A stretch of DNA of 64,000 nucleotides from Niabella aurantiaca DSM 17617 (GCF_000374125.1 NZ_KB893648.1:185197-249196); one strand, 5' to 3'; numbered from the stretch's first letter, positions 37,298-46,933 are shown. Numbers and translations: made by a program. The notes: a model not told the origin generated them from the sequence alone.

Positions 37298-39834
37298 GAA
37301 AAATAATTGCAATACTGGGCGGGCTGCTTTGTTGTCTGTCCATCATGGGACAGGGTATAAAACAAACGGGTTCCGCTTTATTTGAAGTGAATTATAAAAA
37401 GCTGGTCTCAAGGGCCGACCTGGTGTATGATCAACCTGCATCGCGCAGCGAAGCCGGGCAGCCGGTGGGTAACGGGCGTATGGGCAGCCTGGTATGGACC
37501 ACCCCTTCGCAGATCCGGATGCAGATCAACCGGGTGGATGTGTTTGCCAGTAATTCATCCTCCAATAATTTTTATGAACGGAACACGGATTACTGCGGCG
37601 GCACGGGTTATGTAGACCTGGATTTTGGAGCACCGGTATTTTCGGGTAAAGACTTCCGGCAGCAGTTGTCCTGTTATGATGCTGTTTCAACGGTGTCCGG
37701 CAAAGCGGTGCAGGCACAGGTGCTGGCCTGGAACGAGGAAGATGTGATGGCAGTGAATGTTCATGATGCCCGTGCCGGTGGGCGTTCGCTGCTGGTGAAC
37801 CTGCGCACATTGCGGATGCCGGTTACACGGAGGGGCAATCATTCGGCGATATCCACCATCGAAACCGCAGGAGACCGGATCCTGCTAAAACAGGTATTTA
37901 AAGAGGACGGTTACTATTGCAGCTCGGCAGTGGTCATCGGGCTTAGGGGCAGTAAGGTAACGGCAGAAAAGACAAATGCTACCTGTGTGCGCCTGGGTAT
38001 GGTTCCCGGCGCGCAAAATGCTACGGTATTCATTGCGAGCGCAGCTTCTTTTGATTCCAGCGTGAACGTGGTGGCAGCGGCTAACCGAAAGCTGGATGCA
38101 GCGGAGCAGAAGGGGTTTCAGTCGATCTATAATTCCAACAAACAGTGGTGGGCCAGCTTCTGGAAGCAGTCTTTTGTACAGCTGAGCAGTGCCGACGGGA
38201 TAGCCGATTTTATTGAAAAGAATTATACCTATTTCCTGTATGTAATGGGCTCCAGCTCCCGGGGCGATTTTCCCACAAAATTCAACGGGATGCTCTGGAC
38301 CACCGGTGGCGATGCGCGCCAGTGGGGAGGCGCTTTCTGGGGCGCCAATCAAAGCTGTTATTACGAAGCGTTGTATCCCACCAATCATCTCGAATTGATG
38401 GACCCGATGTTCCGGATGTACACCCGTGCATATCCCTCATTTAAAAAAGCGGCCATACAGCAGTGGGGGTCAAAGGGCATCTTTATCCCGGAGACGGTAG
38501 GGTTTGACGGTGTGCCTGCATTGCCGGAGGATATCGCTGCGGAAATGCGCGATCTTTACCTGCTCCGGAAACCCTGGGCACAGCGTTCTAAAAAATTTAT
38601 GGATTATGCATTTACCAAGCAGCCCTTCCTCAGTCGCTGGAACTGGAAGCATACCGGCGAATGGAAACAGGGTGTGTGGGAATACACGGAACGTGGGGAT
38701 GGTCCATACGGGCCGGTGAACCATATCTTTTCGCGGGGTGCAAAAATTGCTTACCAATACTGGCAGAAGTACGAGTATACAAAAGACCTCGGCTGGCTGC
38801 GGGATAAGGCCTATCCGTTGCTAAAAGGAATGGCGGAATTTTACCGCAATTTTCCCAACGTGAAGAAAGAGCGGGATGGCAAATATCATATCCGGCATGT
38901 GAACGACAATGAGTCGATCTGGGGCGGGCACAATACAGTGGAAGAGATCTCATCGATGATGGGCATTTTTCCGGTGGTGATCAAAGCCTCCGAACTGTTA
39001 AACACGGATGCAGCGCTGCGCCCGGTATGGAAGGAATTTATAACACATCTTTCGCAGCTACCCACAACGAAGGATTATCCGGATATGGCCGGCCGGCCGG
39101 AGACCTGGGTAGGATCGCTGCCACCTACCAGTCCCATACGCGGAAACGGCAGGCGGTTACCGGATGGCAATACCATGCCGGTTTGGTTCTTCGACCTCTG
39201 CAACCCCGGAGGTGATCCTGCAATGCTGGCCGTTGCTAACAATACATTCGATGGGTATTTTAAGAACGCAGCACCGGAGCAAACTTTTCCTCATGTTTTA
39301 TCAAAGATACCGGCGGCGGCGGCGGTGCTGGGGCGGGCGGACGCCGTCCGCTATCTGATCCCCAACCAGCTGAAGGGTGCCACACGGAACCCGGTCCTTG
39401 AAAACCGCATGGACCTGAGCGAAGGTTTTTATACCACAAATATCCAACGCATCGGCCGGGCATCCGATGCATTGCACCTGGCCCTGTGCCAGAGCGCACC
39501 GCCTGCCCCCGGTGGTGATCCGGTGATCCGGGTGTTCCCCGCCTGGCCCAAAAGCTGGGATGCACGGTTCCGTTTGCTCAGCAGGGGAAATTTTATGACC
39601 GCCGCTGCCATAAAGGACGGCCACACGGTTTTTGTAGAGATCGTTTCCGGCAGTGGCGGAACCTGCCGTGTGCAGAACCCCTGGCCGGACCGCCGGGTGA
39701 CGGTGTACAAAAACGGCAAAAGCTTTCGCACAACAAAAGAAGCCCTTCTTGTTTTTCCAACAAAAGCAGGCGACCGGTTTGTAATAACCCTGCCCGGAAC
39801 CAGCCTGGCACAGCTGAAACAAAGCGTACCATAA
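37294..39834 (+). CDS. Predicted (alpha/alpha)6-barrel glycoside hydrolase, DUF5703/GH95-like
   Basis: The protein has 846 residues with signal peptide (MRKIIAILGGLLCCLSIMGQ). The N-terminal domain (about 30-290, with GQPVGNGRMGSLVWTTPSQI and INRVDVFASNSSS) resembles the GH95 opening and DUF5703. The helical barrel follows, with FPTKFNGMLWTTGGDARQWG, GAFWGANQSCYYEALYPTNH and IRHVNDNESIWGGHNTVEEI. It ends in a beta-sandwich like that of GH95 enzymes (FYTTNIQRIGRASDALHLAL, VIRVFPAWPKSWDARF). It is therefore probably a distant GH95-clan enzyme, possibly another fucosidase or L-galactosidase, but the GH95 asparagine pair is not preserved in the same form. Its 4-bp overlap with the upstream DUF5696-like gene indicates coupling. 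Confidence 0.7.
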   Translation: MRKIIAILGGLLCCLSIMGQGIKQTGSALFEVNYKKLVSRADLVYDQPASRSEAGQPVGNGRMGSLVWTTPSQIRMQINRVDVFASNSSSNNFYERNTDYCGGTGYVDLDFGAPVFSGKDFRQQLSCYDAVSTVSGKAVQAQVLAWNEEDVMAVNVHDARAGGRSLLVNLRTLRMPVTRRGNHSAISTIETAGDRILLKQVFKEDGYYCSSAVVIGLRGSKVTAEKTNATCVRLGMVPGAQNATVFIASAASFDSSVNVVAAANRKLDAAEQKGFQSIYNSNKQWWASFWKQSFVQLSSADGIADFIEKNYTYFLYVMGSSSRGDFPTKFNGMLWTTGGDARQWGGAFWGANQSCYYEALYPTNHLELMDPMFRMYTRAYPSFKKAAIQQWGSKGIFIPETVGFDGVPALPEDIAAEMRDLYLLRKPWAQRSKKFMDYAFTKQPFLSRWNWKHTGEWKQGVWEYTERGDGPYGPVNHIFSRGAKIAYQYWQKYEYTKDLGWLRDKAYPLLKGMAEFYRNFPNVKKERDGKYHIRHVNDNESIWGGHNTVEEISSMMGIFPVVIKASELLNTDAALRPVWKEFITHLSQLPTTKDYPDMAGRPETWVGSLPPTSPIRGNGRRLPDGNTMPVWFFDLCNPGGDPAMLAVANNTFDGYFKNAAPEQTFPHVLSKIPAAAAVLGRADAVRYLIPNQLKGATRNPVLENRMDLSEGFYTTNIQRIGRASDALHLALCQSAPPAPGGDPVIRVFPAWPKSWDARFRLLSRGNFMTAAAIKDGHTVFVEIVSGSGGTCRVQNPWPDRRVTVYKNGKSFRTTKEALLVFPTKAGDRFVITLPGTSLAQLKQSVP

Positions 39835-39977
39835 ACGGATAAAGGAATGGCGGACGGCGGGTGGCAAAAATGTTTAGAGGAATGCCAATAGCGGTCAATG
39901 AATTCCGGCAGCGGTAACAGGTCATGTGTAAAACTTCACTTATTTTGTAGCAGGTTTGCCGGAATAAAGAGAATGCA

Positions 39978-41942
39978 ATGCGAATGAAAAGTAAAAAATG
40001 GTGGCTGCTGTTGCTGATAAGCGGGTTCTGTATAGGCTCCACCTGCGGACAGGTAGTTACCGATCTGAAAGAGAGCGACTGGAAAGGGTTCAAACGGCAT
40101 AATTTCCGGTTGAATGGTAATGCTGCCTGGTATGCAGTACCGCATACGCCATTGCCCGGTAAGCCCTGGGTATGGCGTGCTTATTTTCCGGACTGGCATA
40201 CAGATATGGATAGTGTGCTGCTGTCGAAAGGGGTGTACATCGCTTATATCAATGCGAGCGACCGTTTTGGGCATTCGGGTGCCGTGAACCTGTGGGATGA
40301 TTTTTACAATTACCTCGTTACCCGGCAGCAGTTTGCCCCGCGGCCTGCATTGGAAGCGGTAAGCCGGGGCGGGCTGTATGCGTACGCCTGGGCAAAGCGG
40401 AACCCATCGAAGGTGAGTTGCATTTATGCGGAAGCGCCGGTTTGCGATTTTACCAGCTGGCCGGCGGGGAAAGGAAAGGGAAAAGGAACACCTGCAGAAT
40501 GGAAAAAACTGCTGCATGTTTACGGGCTGACGGAGGCGCAGGCCCTGCAGTACCCGGATCAGCCAAAGGACAACCTTGAGGCGCTGGCTTCCTATAAAGT
40601 TCCGATCCTTCATGTGATCGGCTTGCAGGACAAGATTGTACCGGCAGAAGAGAATACACTGGTGCTGGTACAAAACTATGTGCGGAACGGAGGCCCGGCA
40701 ACCATTATCCCAATGACCCGCGGAAAACAGGAGCTGGAGGGGCATCATTTTCCGATAACGGATGTGGAGACCCTGGCCGGCTTTGTGTATAAAAATGTGC
40801 TCCGGAAGCCGCAGCCCTTACCGGCAGCCGATTTCATCCACTCGTATGGAAACCTGGACAACCTGCGGTTCCGCATTCAACATAAAGAGGATGTAACGGT
40901 GGCTTTCCTGGGTGGGTCCATTACCAATATGAAGGGCTGGCGTGATAAGGTAGGACGTTATCTTGCAGAGCGGTACCCGGGAACGCATTTCCGTTTTTTA
41001 AATGCAGGCATTCCCTCCCTCGGAAGTTTGCCCCACGCATTCCGGCTGCAGGAAGACGTGCTGGACAAAGGGCGGGTTGACCTGTTATTTATAGAAGCAG
41101 CGGTAAACGACCGTGTTAATGGAACGCCGGGAACACAGCAGCGACGGGCACTGGAGGGCATCGTTCGCCATGCGCTTGCGGCCAATCCTGCTATGGATAT
41201 CGTGCTGATGGGCTTTGCCGATGAATTTAAGCTATCCGATTATCGGGCAGGAAAATTGCCCGCAGAGATCGGGATACATGAAGATGTAGCGCGGCATTAC
41301 GGACTTCCGTTTATCAACCTGGCGGCAGCAGTGTATGCAAGGATCGCTCATAAGGAATTTACCTGGGAGGACGATTTTAAAAACCTGCATCCTTCGCCTT
41401 TTGGGCAGGAATGGTACGCGGATGCAATAAAGACCCTGCTGCAAACGCAGCTGAACGGCGAAGCGCCCCGGGCAGCGGTTGCAAAAAAAATGCCCCGGCC
41501 TATGAATGTGCTTCATTATGCAAAGGGGAGCTACGTGCCTGTAAAGAAAGCTTCGGCGGGCAACGGGTTTGTGTGGGTGCCGTCCTGGCAACCGTCGGAT
41601 GGGGCAGGCACAAGACCGGGTTTTGTAAAAGTGCCCGTACTGGAAGGAACGGCAGCCGGCGCTTCAACCATGCTTTCATTTGAAGGCACAGCGGTGGGCA
41701 TTGCGGTGGTTTCAGGTCCGGATGCCGGCAAGATCCGCTATTCCATCGATGGCCGGCCGGAACAAACGGCGGACCTTTATACGCAATGGAGCAAGGGTCT
41801 GCATCTGCCCTGGTACCTGCTGCTGGGCGACGGGTTAAAAAAAGGAAGGCACCGGCTGAAGATCTCGATCGCAGGTGAACACGATCCGCAATCGAAAGGG
41901 AATGCGGTGCGGATCGTACATTTTTTGGTAAATGGCAGGTAG
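39978..41942 (+). CDS. Two-domain esterase: alpha/beta-hydrolase fused to SGNH/GDSL hydrolase
   Basis: The protein has 654 residues with an N-terminal signal (WWLLLLISGFCIGSTCGQ). Residues 30-270 form an alpha/beta-hydrolase domain: a serine in AVSRGGLY (S129), VPILHVIGLQDKIVP as the acid-bearing strand, and histidines in EGHHFP (H256/H257). Residues about 300-490 form an SGNH domain: block I VAFLGGSITN (S314), block III-like AVNDRVNG and the C-terminal LHPSPFGQEWYADA (H471). A C-terminal beta domain (about 510-654) follows. Both halves keep recognisable active-site residues, so it could remove two kinds of ester (for example acetyl and methyl or feruloyl). It is presumably periplasmic, preparing decorated oligosaccharides for the glycosidases. 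The fused order is unusual to me. Confidence 0.75.
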   Translation: MRMKSKKWWLLLLISGFCIGSTCGQVVTDLKESDWKGFKRHNFRLNGNAAWYAVPHTPLPGKPWVWRAYFPDWHTDMDSVLLSKGVYIAYINASDRFGHSGAVNLWDDFYNYLVTRQQFAPRPALEAVSRGGLYAYAWAKRNPSKVSCIYAEAPVCDFTSWPAGKGKGKGTPAEWKKLLHVYGLTEAQALQYPDQPKDNLEALASYKVPILHVIGLQDKIVPAEENTLVLVQNYVRNGGPATIIPMTRGKQELEGHHFPITDVETLAGFVYKNVLRKPQPLPAADFIHSYGNLDNLRFRIQHKEDVTVAFLGGSITNMKGWRDKVGRYLAERYPGTHFRFLNAGIPSLGSLPHAFRLQEDVLDKGRVDLLFIEAAVNDRVNGTPGTQQRRALEGIVRHALAANPAMDIVLMGFADEFKLSDYRAGKLPAEIGIHEDVARHYGLPFINLAAAVYARIAHKEFTWEDDFKNLHPSPFGQEWYADAIKTLLQTQLNGEAPRAAVAKKMPRPMNVLHYAKGSYVPVKKASAGNGFVWVPSWQPSDGAGTRPGFVKVPVLEGTAAGASTMLSFEGTAVGIAVVSGPDAGKIRYSIDGRPEQTADLYTQWSKGLHLPWYLLLGDGLKKGRHRLKISIAGEHDPQSKGNAVRIVHFLVNGR

Positions 41943-42059
41943 TGCCCCGGGAAGGATGAATGTTCCGGAGGCTCAAAAAGCTGATAGAAGTTCAGGGATC
42001 CGGTAATTCGGTGGCAATAAAACCGGTTGGATCCTGCAGCGTTAAACTGTAAAAAGAAA

Positions 42060-43844
42060 ATGAGATTTATTTTAATGGCATTCTGTGCAGTCCTGTCGGT
42101 TTGCGGCAATGCACAGCAGGGTATGGAAGAAATGTGGGACAAGTCGTCTGCGGCCAAAGAACATCCCAATATACAATGGTTTAAGGAAGCTAAATTCGGG
42201 TTATTCATCCACTGGGGGTTATATTCCCAGCTGGCCGGCACCTGGGACGGAAAGAATTACTATGGCAGCGGGGAGTGGATCATGAACCAGGCAAAGATAC
42301 CGGTGAGCCGGTACCGGAAAGTAGCGGAAAGCTTCAACCCGGTGAACTTTAACGCGGAGGAATGGGCACAGCTGGCGAAGGACGCCGGTATTAAATACAT
42401 GGTGATCACGGCCAAGCACCATGAAGGGTTCTCGATGTTTGATTCCAAAGTGACGGACTTTGATATCGTGGATGCAACGCCCTACAAAAAGGATCCGATG
42501 AAGGCATTGGCCGCGGCAACAAGAAAAAGAGGCATCCGGTTCGGGTTCTATTATTCGCAGTTCCAGGACTGGTATGAACCGGACGGTGGCAGGAATACCT
42601 GGGATTTTGATGAATCGAAAAAAGACTATCAGAAATATTACCAAAAAAAGGCCATACCGCAGCTGAAGGAATTGCTCACCAATTATGGTCCCCTGGGCAT
42701 TGTTTGGTTTGATACGCCGGGTGGCATGACCAAAGAGCAGACCCAGGCTTTTGTGGATGAGCTGCGTGTATTGCAGCCCGGCAGCTTGTTCAGCAGCAGG
42801 GTGGGGCAGGGCCTGGGCGATTATAAAGATTTTGGTGATTCCGAAGTACCGCAGGTCCCCATCAAGGGAGCCTGGGAGTCTATTTACACACACAATGACT
42901 CCTGGGGCTATATTGCGCACGACATGAACTTTAAATCATCCCATGAGATCATCCGGCTATTGTCAAACGTAGCCTCAAAAGGAGGCAACCTGATGTTGAA
43001 TGTGGGGCCGGATGGTAAAGGGAATATTCCTTACTATTCGATAAAATACCTGAAAGAGACCGGGGCCTGGTTGCGGAAAAACGGGGAGAGCATTTATGCC
43101 ACTACGTTTGGCCAGATACCGGCGCAGCCCTGGGGCGTCACTACTTCCCGGCCGGGCAAGCTGTACCTGCATGTATGGGAACGCCCGGAAAACGGAAGCT
43201 TGCTGGTGCCCGGTTTTGGCAATGCCATTACAGGGGTATATGCATTAACCGATAAAAGGCCGCTTCCTTTTCGGCGGCAGGGGGGAGATCTGATCGTAAA
43301 TATGGCTTCCCTTCCGCAGGAGTATACACCAGATAAAGTGCTGGTGGTAGCGTACAGGGGAGCACCACCCGCCTATGATGCAGCGGCGCCTGTTACGGTT
43401 TCCCCCCAATATGCGGTTAATAATGTGGATGCCGTATTTGCAAAAACGAGCGGCGCCGCAAAAACGCAATCGCTTACGTACAGCCACTATTTTGGCGACT
43501 GGAAACATACGACCTGCGTTACCGGTATGCAATCGCCGGAGGATGCGGCTTCGTTTACGGTAAGGATCACCGGGCCGGGCGATTATAAGCTGATCCTGGA
43601 GTATGCCTGCCCACAGGAAAGCGCCAGGCAGGAGGGCCGGCTGGAGGTGGAGGGAAAAACCTATATGTTCCGGACATTGAGGACCTCGGAGTTTGATAAG
43701 TCGGCGCCCCTGATGTTTATCAAACACCCGGTCACCATTTTCAGTGCGAAGAGTGCGGGGATATATACCATCACCGTTCGCCCTTACCGGCAGGGGAAGG
43801 AATTATTTAAATTGAAGGGCATTATTGCGGAGCCACTGAAGTAA
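42060..43844 (+). CDS. GH29 family alpha-L-fucosidase with C-terminal beta domain (third)
   Basis: The start at 42060 gives signal peptide MRFILMAFCAVLSVCGNAQ; an upstream in-frame ATG at 42027 would break it. The 594-residue protein has WFKEAKFGLFIHWGLYSQLA, ITAKHHEGFSMFDS, RFGFYYSQFQDWYEP and the nucleophile region LGIVWFDTPGGM (D218). SKGGNLMLNVGPDGKGNIP and the beta-sandwich follow. The C-terminal ~120 residues form an extra beta-rich module distinct from that of the GH29 at 17082. In locus B it is the enzyme that most clearly points to L-fucose. It would act with retention, probably in the periplasm. Confidence 0.95.
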   Translation: MRFILMAFCAVLSVCGNAQQGMEEMWDKSSAAKEHPNIQWFKEAKFGLFIHWGLYSQLAGTWDGKNYYGSGEWIMNQAKIPVSRYRKVAESFNPVNFNAEEWAQLAKDAGIKYMVITAKHHEGFSMFDSKVTDFDIVDATPYKKDPMKALAAATRKRGIRFGFYYSQFQDWYEPDGGRNTWDFDESKKDYQKYYQKKAIPQLKELLTNYGPLGIVWFDTPGGMTKEQTQAFVDELRVLQPGSLFSSRVGQGLGDYKDFGDSEVPQVPIKGAWESIYTHNDSWGYIAHDMNFKSSHEIIRLLSNVASKGGNLMLNVGPDGKGNIPYYSIKYLKETGAWLRKNGESIYATTFGQIPAQPWGVTTSRPGKLYLHVWERPENGSLLVPGFGNAITGVYALTDKRPLPFRRQGGDLIVNMASLPQEYTPDKVLVVAYRGAPPAYDAAAPVTVSPQYAVNNVDAVFAKTSGAAKTQSLTYSHYFGDWKHTTCVTGMQSPEDAASFTVRITGPGDYKLILEYACPQESARQEGRLEVEGKTYMFRTLRTSEFDKSAPLMFIKHPVTIFSAKSAGIYTITVRPYRQGKELFKLKGIIAEPLK

Positions 43845-43969
43845 AAGAATATTTTTTAGCCGTTGTAGAAAAGCAATACCGTAACCGGGGAAGGCGTTCA
43901 GAAGTGCTGGGGAATGTCGAAATGAAAGAATGACGTGAAAAAAATTATATAGGAAGGTTCAAATAATCA

Positions 43970-44016
43970 GCTCCATAGGAGCGCAATATTTGATAGCACC
44001 CGGTATTATAGAACAG
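43970..44016 (+). repeat. REP-like hairpin plus 14-bp word copy 2
   Basis: GCTCC-ATA-GGAGC (43970-43982) is a perfect short hairpin followed by GCAATATTTGATAGCACCC, a layout common to REP-like intergenic elements of Bacteroidota. Next to it GTATTATAGAACAG (44003-44016) repeats 10868-10881 exactly. It lies 50 bp before the esterase start. Confidence 0.5.
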
Positions 44017-44065
44017 AGCCCGGCAGAGGCGGCCGGTTAAAAAAGGAACACATAAAGATTAAGGA

Positions 44066-45598
44066 ATGAAATTGAAAAGTCTGTTTTATTTACTGTTCTT
44101 ATGCATCAGTATTAACGGTGCTGCTGCTGTAAAACTTCCGGCTGTTATTGCGGATCATATGGTTTTGCGGCAAAAGACAACGGTAGCCTTGTGGGGATGG
44201 GCAGATGCCGGCGAGCACATTACCATCCGGTGTAGCTGGAATCGGCAGCCGGTAAGGGTTACAGCCGGTGCAGACGGACGCTGGCTGGCGCATGTAACAA
44301 CCACTGCGGCGGGCGGCCCTTATACCATTGCGTTCAGCGGCACAAACACGATCACCGTGCAGGACGTGCTGCTGGGAGAAGTGTGGTTGTGCTCCGGGCA
44401 ATCGAATATGGCGTTTCCGCTGGCAAAGCAAAGCGCCTGGCGAACGGGGGTTGTCGGTTACGAAAAAGAAGTAGCAAAGGCCACGCATCCCCTTTTGCGC
44501 CTGTTTACGGTGCAGCAGGAGGTGGCCGCAGATCCGCAGCCGGATCTGCGGGGCAGCTGGACCGCCTGCACACCGGAAACAGCCGCTGCCTTTTCCGCTG
44601 TGGCCTATTATTTCGGCAGGGAAATCCAGGAAGCCACCGGGGTGCCGGTAGGGCTGATCCATTCTTCCTGGGGAGGAACACCGGCAGAATCCTGGACACG
44701 CAGGGAAGTGCTGAATGCAGACAGTGACCTGCGGGTGATCCTGGATCGTTATGAGGCGGCTGTAAAAAATTATCCGAAAGACCAGGACCGGTACCGGCAG
44801 GAGCTGCGGCAGTGGCTGAATGATTCGGCGGCGCATCCCGGAACGGTCCGTAAAAAGCCGGCACGCCCGGTGGATCCGGAGAAGAACTCCAAATCCCCCA
44901 CCAAGCTGTACAACGCCATGATCCACCCCCTTGTTCCCTTTACATTGAGCGGCACCATCTGGTACCAGGGAGAATCCAATGCCAGCAGGGCTTATCAATA
45001 CCGCAAACTATTTCCGGCAATGATCCGCAGCTGGAGGAAAGAATGGAAGGCCCGTTTTCCATTTTATTTTGTTCAGATCGCCCCGCATCGCCAGCAGAGC
45101 CCGGAGATCCGGGAGGCGCAGTTGCTGACGTATAAAACGGTGCCCGGTACGGGAATGGCGGTGATTACTGATGCCGGCGATTCGCTGGATATTCATCCCC
45201 GGAACAAAGCCGTAGTAGGCCACCGTCTTGCCCTGTGGGCGCTGGCAAAAACCTATGGCAGGAAGGATATTGTTTTTTCCGGACCACTGTATCAGTCAAC
45301 AAAACGGGAGGGCACTAAAATGCGGATCCGCTTTTCTTTTGCGGACGGCGGGTTGGTGGCCAAAGAAGGAGCGTTGACCGGGTTCACCATTGCGGGGGCC
45401 GACCGGAAGTTTGTGCCGGCAACTGCCGTAATAGAAGGCAATACGGTGGTGGTTTCGGGCAGCGGTGTTACAGCGCCCGTTGCCGTACGGTTTGGCTGGA
45501 CCACCGTTCCGCATGCGGTACTGTTCAACAATGCCGGGTTGCCGGCTTCGCCCTTCCGGACGGATGACTGGCCGGGCGAAACGATCAATAATCATTAA
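44066..45598 (+). CDS. Sialate-O-acetylesterase-type SGNH esterase
   Basis: The protein has 510 residues with a signal peptide (ends ISINGAAA). The family's N-terminal beta domain (KLPAVIADHMVLRQKTTVAL) is followed by the block I motif GEVWLCSGQSNMAFPL with the catalytic serine. LIHSSWGGTPAESWTRREVL and FTLSGTIWYQGESNASRAYQ follow. The DSLDIHPRNKAVVGHRLALW region carries the Asp-x-x-His pair. The SASA domain enzymes (PF03629, including CE20-type xyloglucan esterases) remove O-acetyl groups. In a PUL they usually deacetylate plant or microbial oligosaccharides rather than sialic acid. It implies an acetylated substrate. Its preceding gap has REP-like sequence. Confidence 0.9.
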   Translation: MKLKSLFYLLFLCISINGAAAVKLPAVIADHMVLRQKTTVALWGWADAGEHITIRCSWNRQPVRVTAGADGRWLAHVTTTAAGGPYTIAFSGTNTITVQDVLLGEVWLCSGQSNMAFPLAKQSAWRTGVVGYEKEVAKATHPLLRLFTVQQEVAADPQPDLRGSWTACTPETAAAFSAVAYYFGREIQEATGVPVGLIHSSWGGTPAESWTRREVLNADSDLRVILDRYEAAVKNYPKDQDRYRQELRQWLNDSAAHPGTVRKKPARPVDPEKNSKSPTKLYNAMIHPLVPFTLSGTIWYQGESNASRAYQYRKLFPAMIRSWRKEWKARFPFYFVQIAPHRQQSPEIREAQLLTYKTVPGTGMAVITDAGDSLDIHPRNKAVVGHRLALWALAKTYGRKDIVFSGPLYQSTKREGTKMRIRFSFADGGLVAKEGALTGFTIAGADRKFVPATAVIEGNTVVVSGSGVTAPVAVRFGWTTVPHAVLFNNAGLPASPFRTDDWPGETINNH

Positions 45599-45638
45599 AA
45601 GGAGTTGTTTGGACTTTCAGGATCGTAGCAAACAGGCC

Positions 45639-45750
45639 GCCCCGACGGGCTTTATGCTGCTTCATTGATCCATGTTGCATAATATTCTTACGGGGCCGGA
45701 GGGCAGTCTGCCGGTAAAAACCGAGCTGCGATTTTTGAGCCCGTCGGGGC
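45639..45750. repeat. Long-range perfect 13-bp inverted repeat
   Basis: GCCCCGACGGGCT (45639-45651) and AGCCCGTCGGGGC (45738-45750) are exact reverse complements separated by 86 bp. The inner part also contains CGGGGCCGGAGGGCAGTCTG-type G/C-rich sequence, so a larger cruciform could form. It fills the gap between the esterase and GH105. It is probably a REP/BIME-like element. Confidence 0.65.
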
Positions 45751-45795
45751 AACATTAAAAAAAGTTTAACAACTTCAAAAATTAAAAACATACAA

Positions 45796-46929
45796 ATGAA
45801 GCGTACTTCTTTTTTATTCGCAGCCGCAATGGTGCTTACGGGCGCCGGGGCCGCTGCACAAACTTCCGGGAATGACGGTCTTAAGAACTGGCCTGCGGGC
45901 AGTTCGCCGAAGGAGATCGGTAACAGGATCGCCAACCGGTTTGTAGCCACGCCGCATACGAATTTTAACCGGCCGGGTCCTCCCCGCGTGATCACATACC
46001 CCGAAACCTGTACCTGGTACGGGGCGCTGACCTTTGCGAAGGTTACGGGCGATAAATCGCTGACAAAACAGTTGGCAGCACGCTTTGAGCCGTTGCTGGA
46101 CGGCCGTGATACGCTGGTTCCGGTGCCGGACCATGTAGATTATACCGTGTTTGGCTCTGTGCCGTTTGAATTGTATATGCAAACAAAAGACAAGCGTTAT
46201 CTGAAGCTGGGGAAACATTTTGCCGACAAGCAATGGGGGCCGCCGGAAGGTAAAAGGGTAACAGCGGCGTCGTACCGGTTTTATAACAAGGGGCTCACCT
46301 GGCAAACCCGTTTATGGATCGATGATATGTTCATGATCACCGCGGTGCAATCGCAGGCATACCGTGCCACCGGCAACCGGAGTTATATTGATAAGGCAGC
46401 GAATGAAATGGTGTTTTACCTGGATTCTTTGCAGCAGCCCAACGGTTTATTTTATCATGCTCCGGATGTGCCGTATTTCTGGGGCAGGGGAGATGGGTGG
46501 ATGGCCGTAGGAATGAGCGAGCTTTTGCGTTCGCTTCCGAAGGACAATCCCAACCGGCAGCGCATTATGGAAGGGTACAAAAAAATGATGGCCACCTTGC
46601 TGAAATACCAGGCACCGGATGGAATGTGGCGGCAGCTGATCGATGATCCGGAGTCGTGGAAGGAAACTTCCTGCACCGGTATGTTTACCTGCGCATTCAT
46701 CACCGGTGTAAAAGAAGGATGGCTGGATCCGAAGCAGTACGGCCCCGCTGCCCGCAAGGCCTGGCTGGCGCTGATCGGATACATCAATGCTGATGATGAT
46801 ATTACTGATGTTTGCGAGGGCACCAATAAGAAGAATGACCGCCAGTATTATCTTGATCGCAAGCGGAATACGGGGGATCTCCATGGTCAGGCACCCTTGC
46901 TCTGGTGCGCTACGGCATTGCTGCGTTAA
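45796..46929 (+). CDS. GH105 family unsaturated uronyl (rhamnogalacturonyl-type) hydrolase
   Basis: The protein has 377 residues with a signal peptide (ends TGAGAAAQ). The (alpha/alpha)6 barrel has YPETCTWYGALTFAKVTGDK, RLWIDDMFMITAVQSQAYRA with D176/D177 (one is the likely catalytic acid/base, as Asp143 in Bacillus YteR), and VPYFWGRGDGWMAVGMSELL. It ends with TGDLHGQAPLLWCATALLR, a GH105-type C-terminus. GH105 hydrates the 4,5-unsaturated uronosyl end made by lyases acting on rhamnogalacturonan-like or related chains. It complements GH88 of locus A, implying that lyase products from this region have different reducing-side neighbours. It is the last plus-strand gene of locus B, followed by a terminator. 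Confidence 0.92.
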   Translation: MKRTSFLFAAAMVLTGAGAAAQTSGNDGLKNWPAGSSPKEIGNRIANRFVATPHTNFNRPGPPRVITYPETCTWYGALTFAKVTGDKSLTKQLAARFEPLLDGRDTLVPVPDHVDYTVFGSVPFELYMQTKDKRYLKLGKHFADKQWGPPEGKRVTAASYRFYNKGLTWQTRLWIDDMFMITAVQSQAYRATGNRSYIDKAANEMVFYLDSLQQPNGLFYHAPDVPYFWGRGDGWMAVGMSELLRSLPKDNPNRQRIMEGYKKMMATLLKYQAPDGMWRQLIDDPESWKETSCTGMFTCAFITGVKEGWLDPKQYGPAARKAWLALIGYINADDDITDVCEGTNKKNDRQYYLDRKRNTGDLHGQAPLLWCATALLR

Positions 46930-46933
46930 GACC

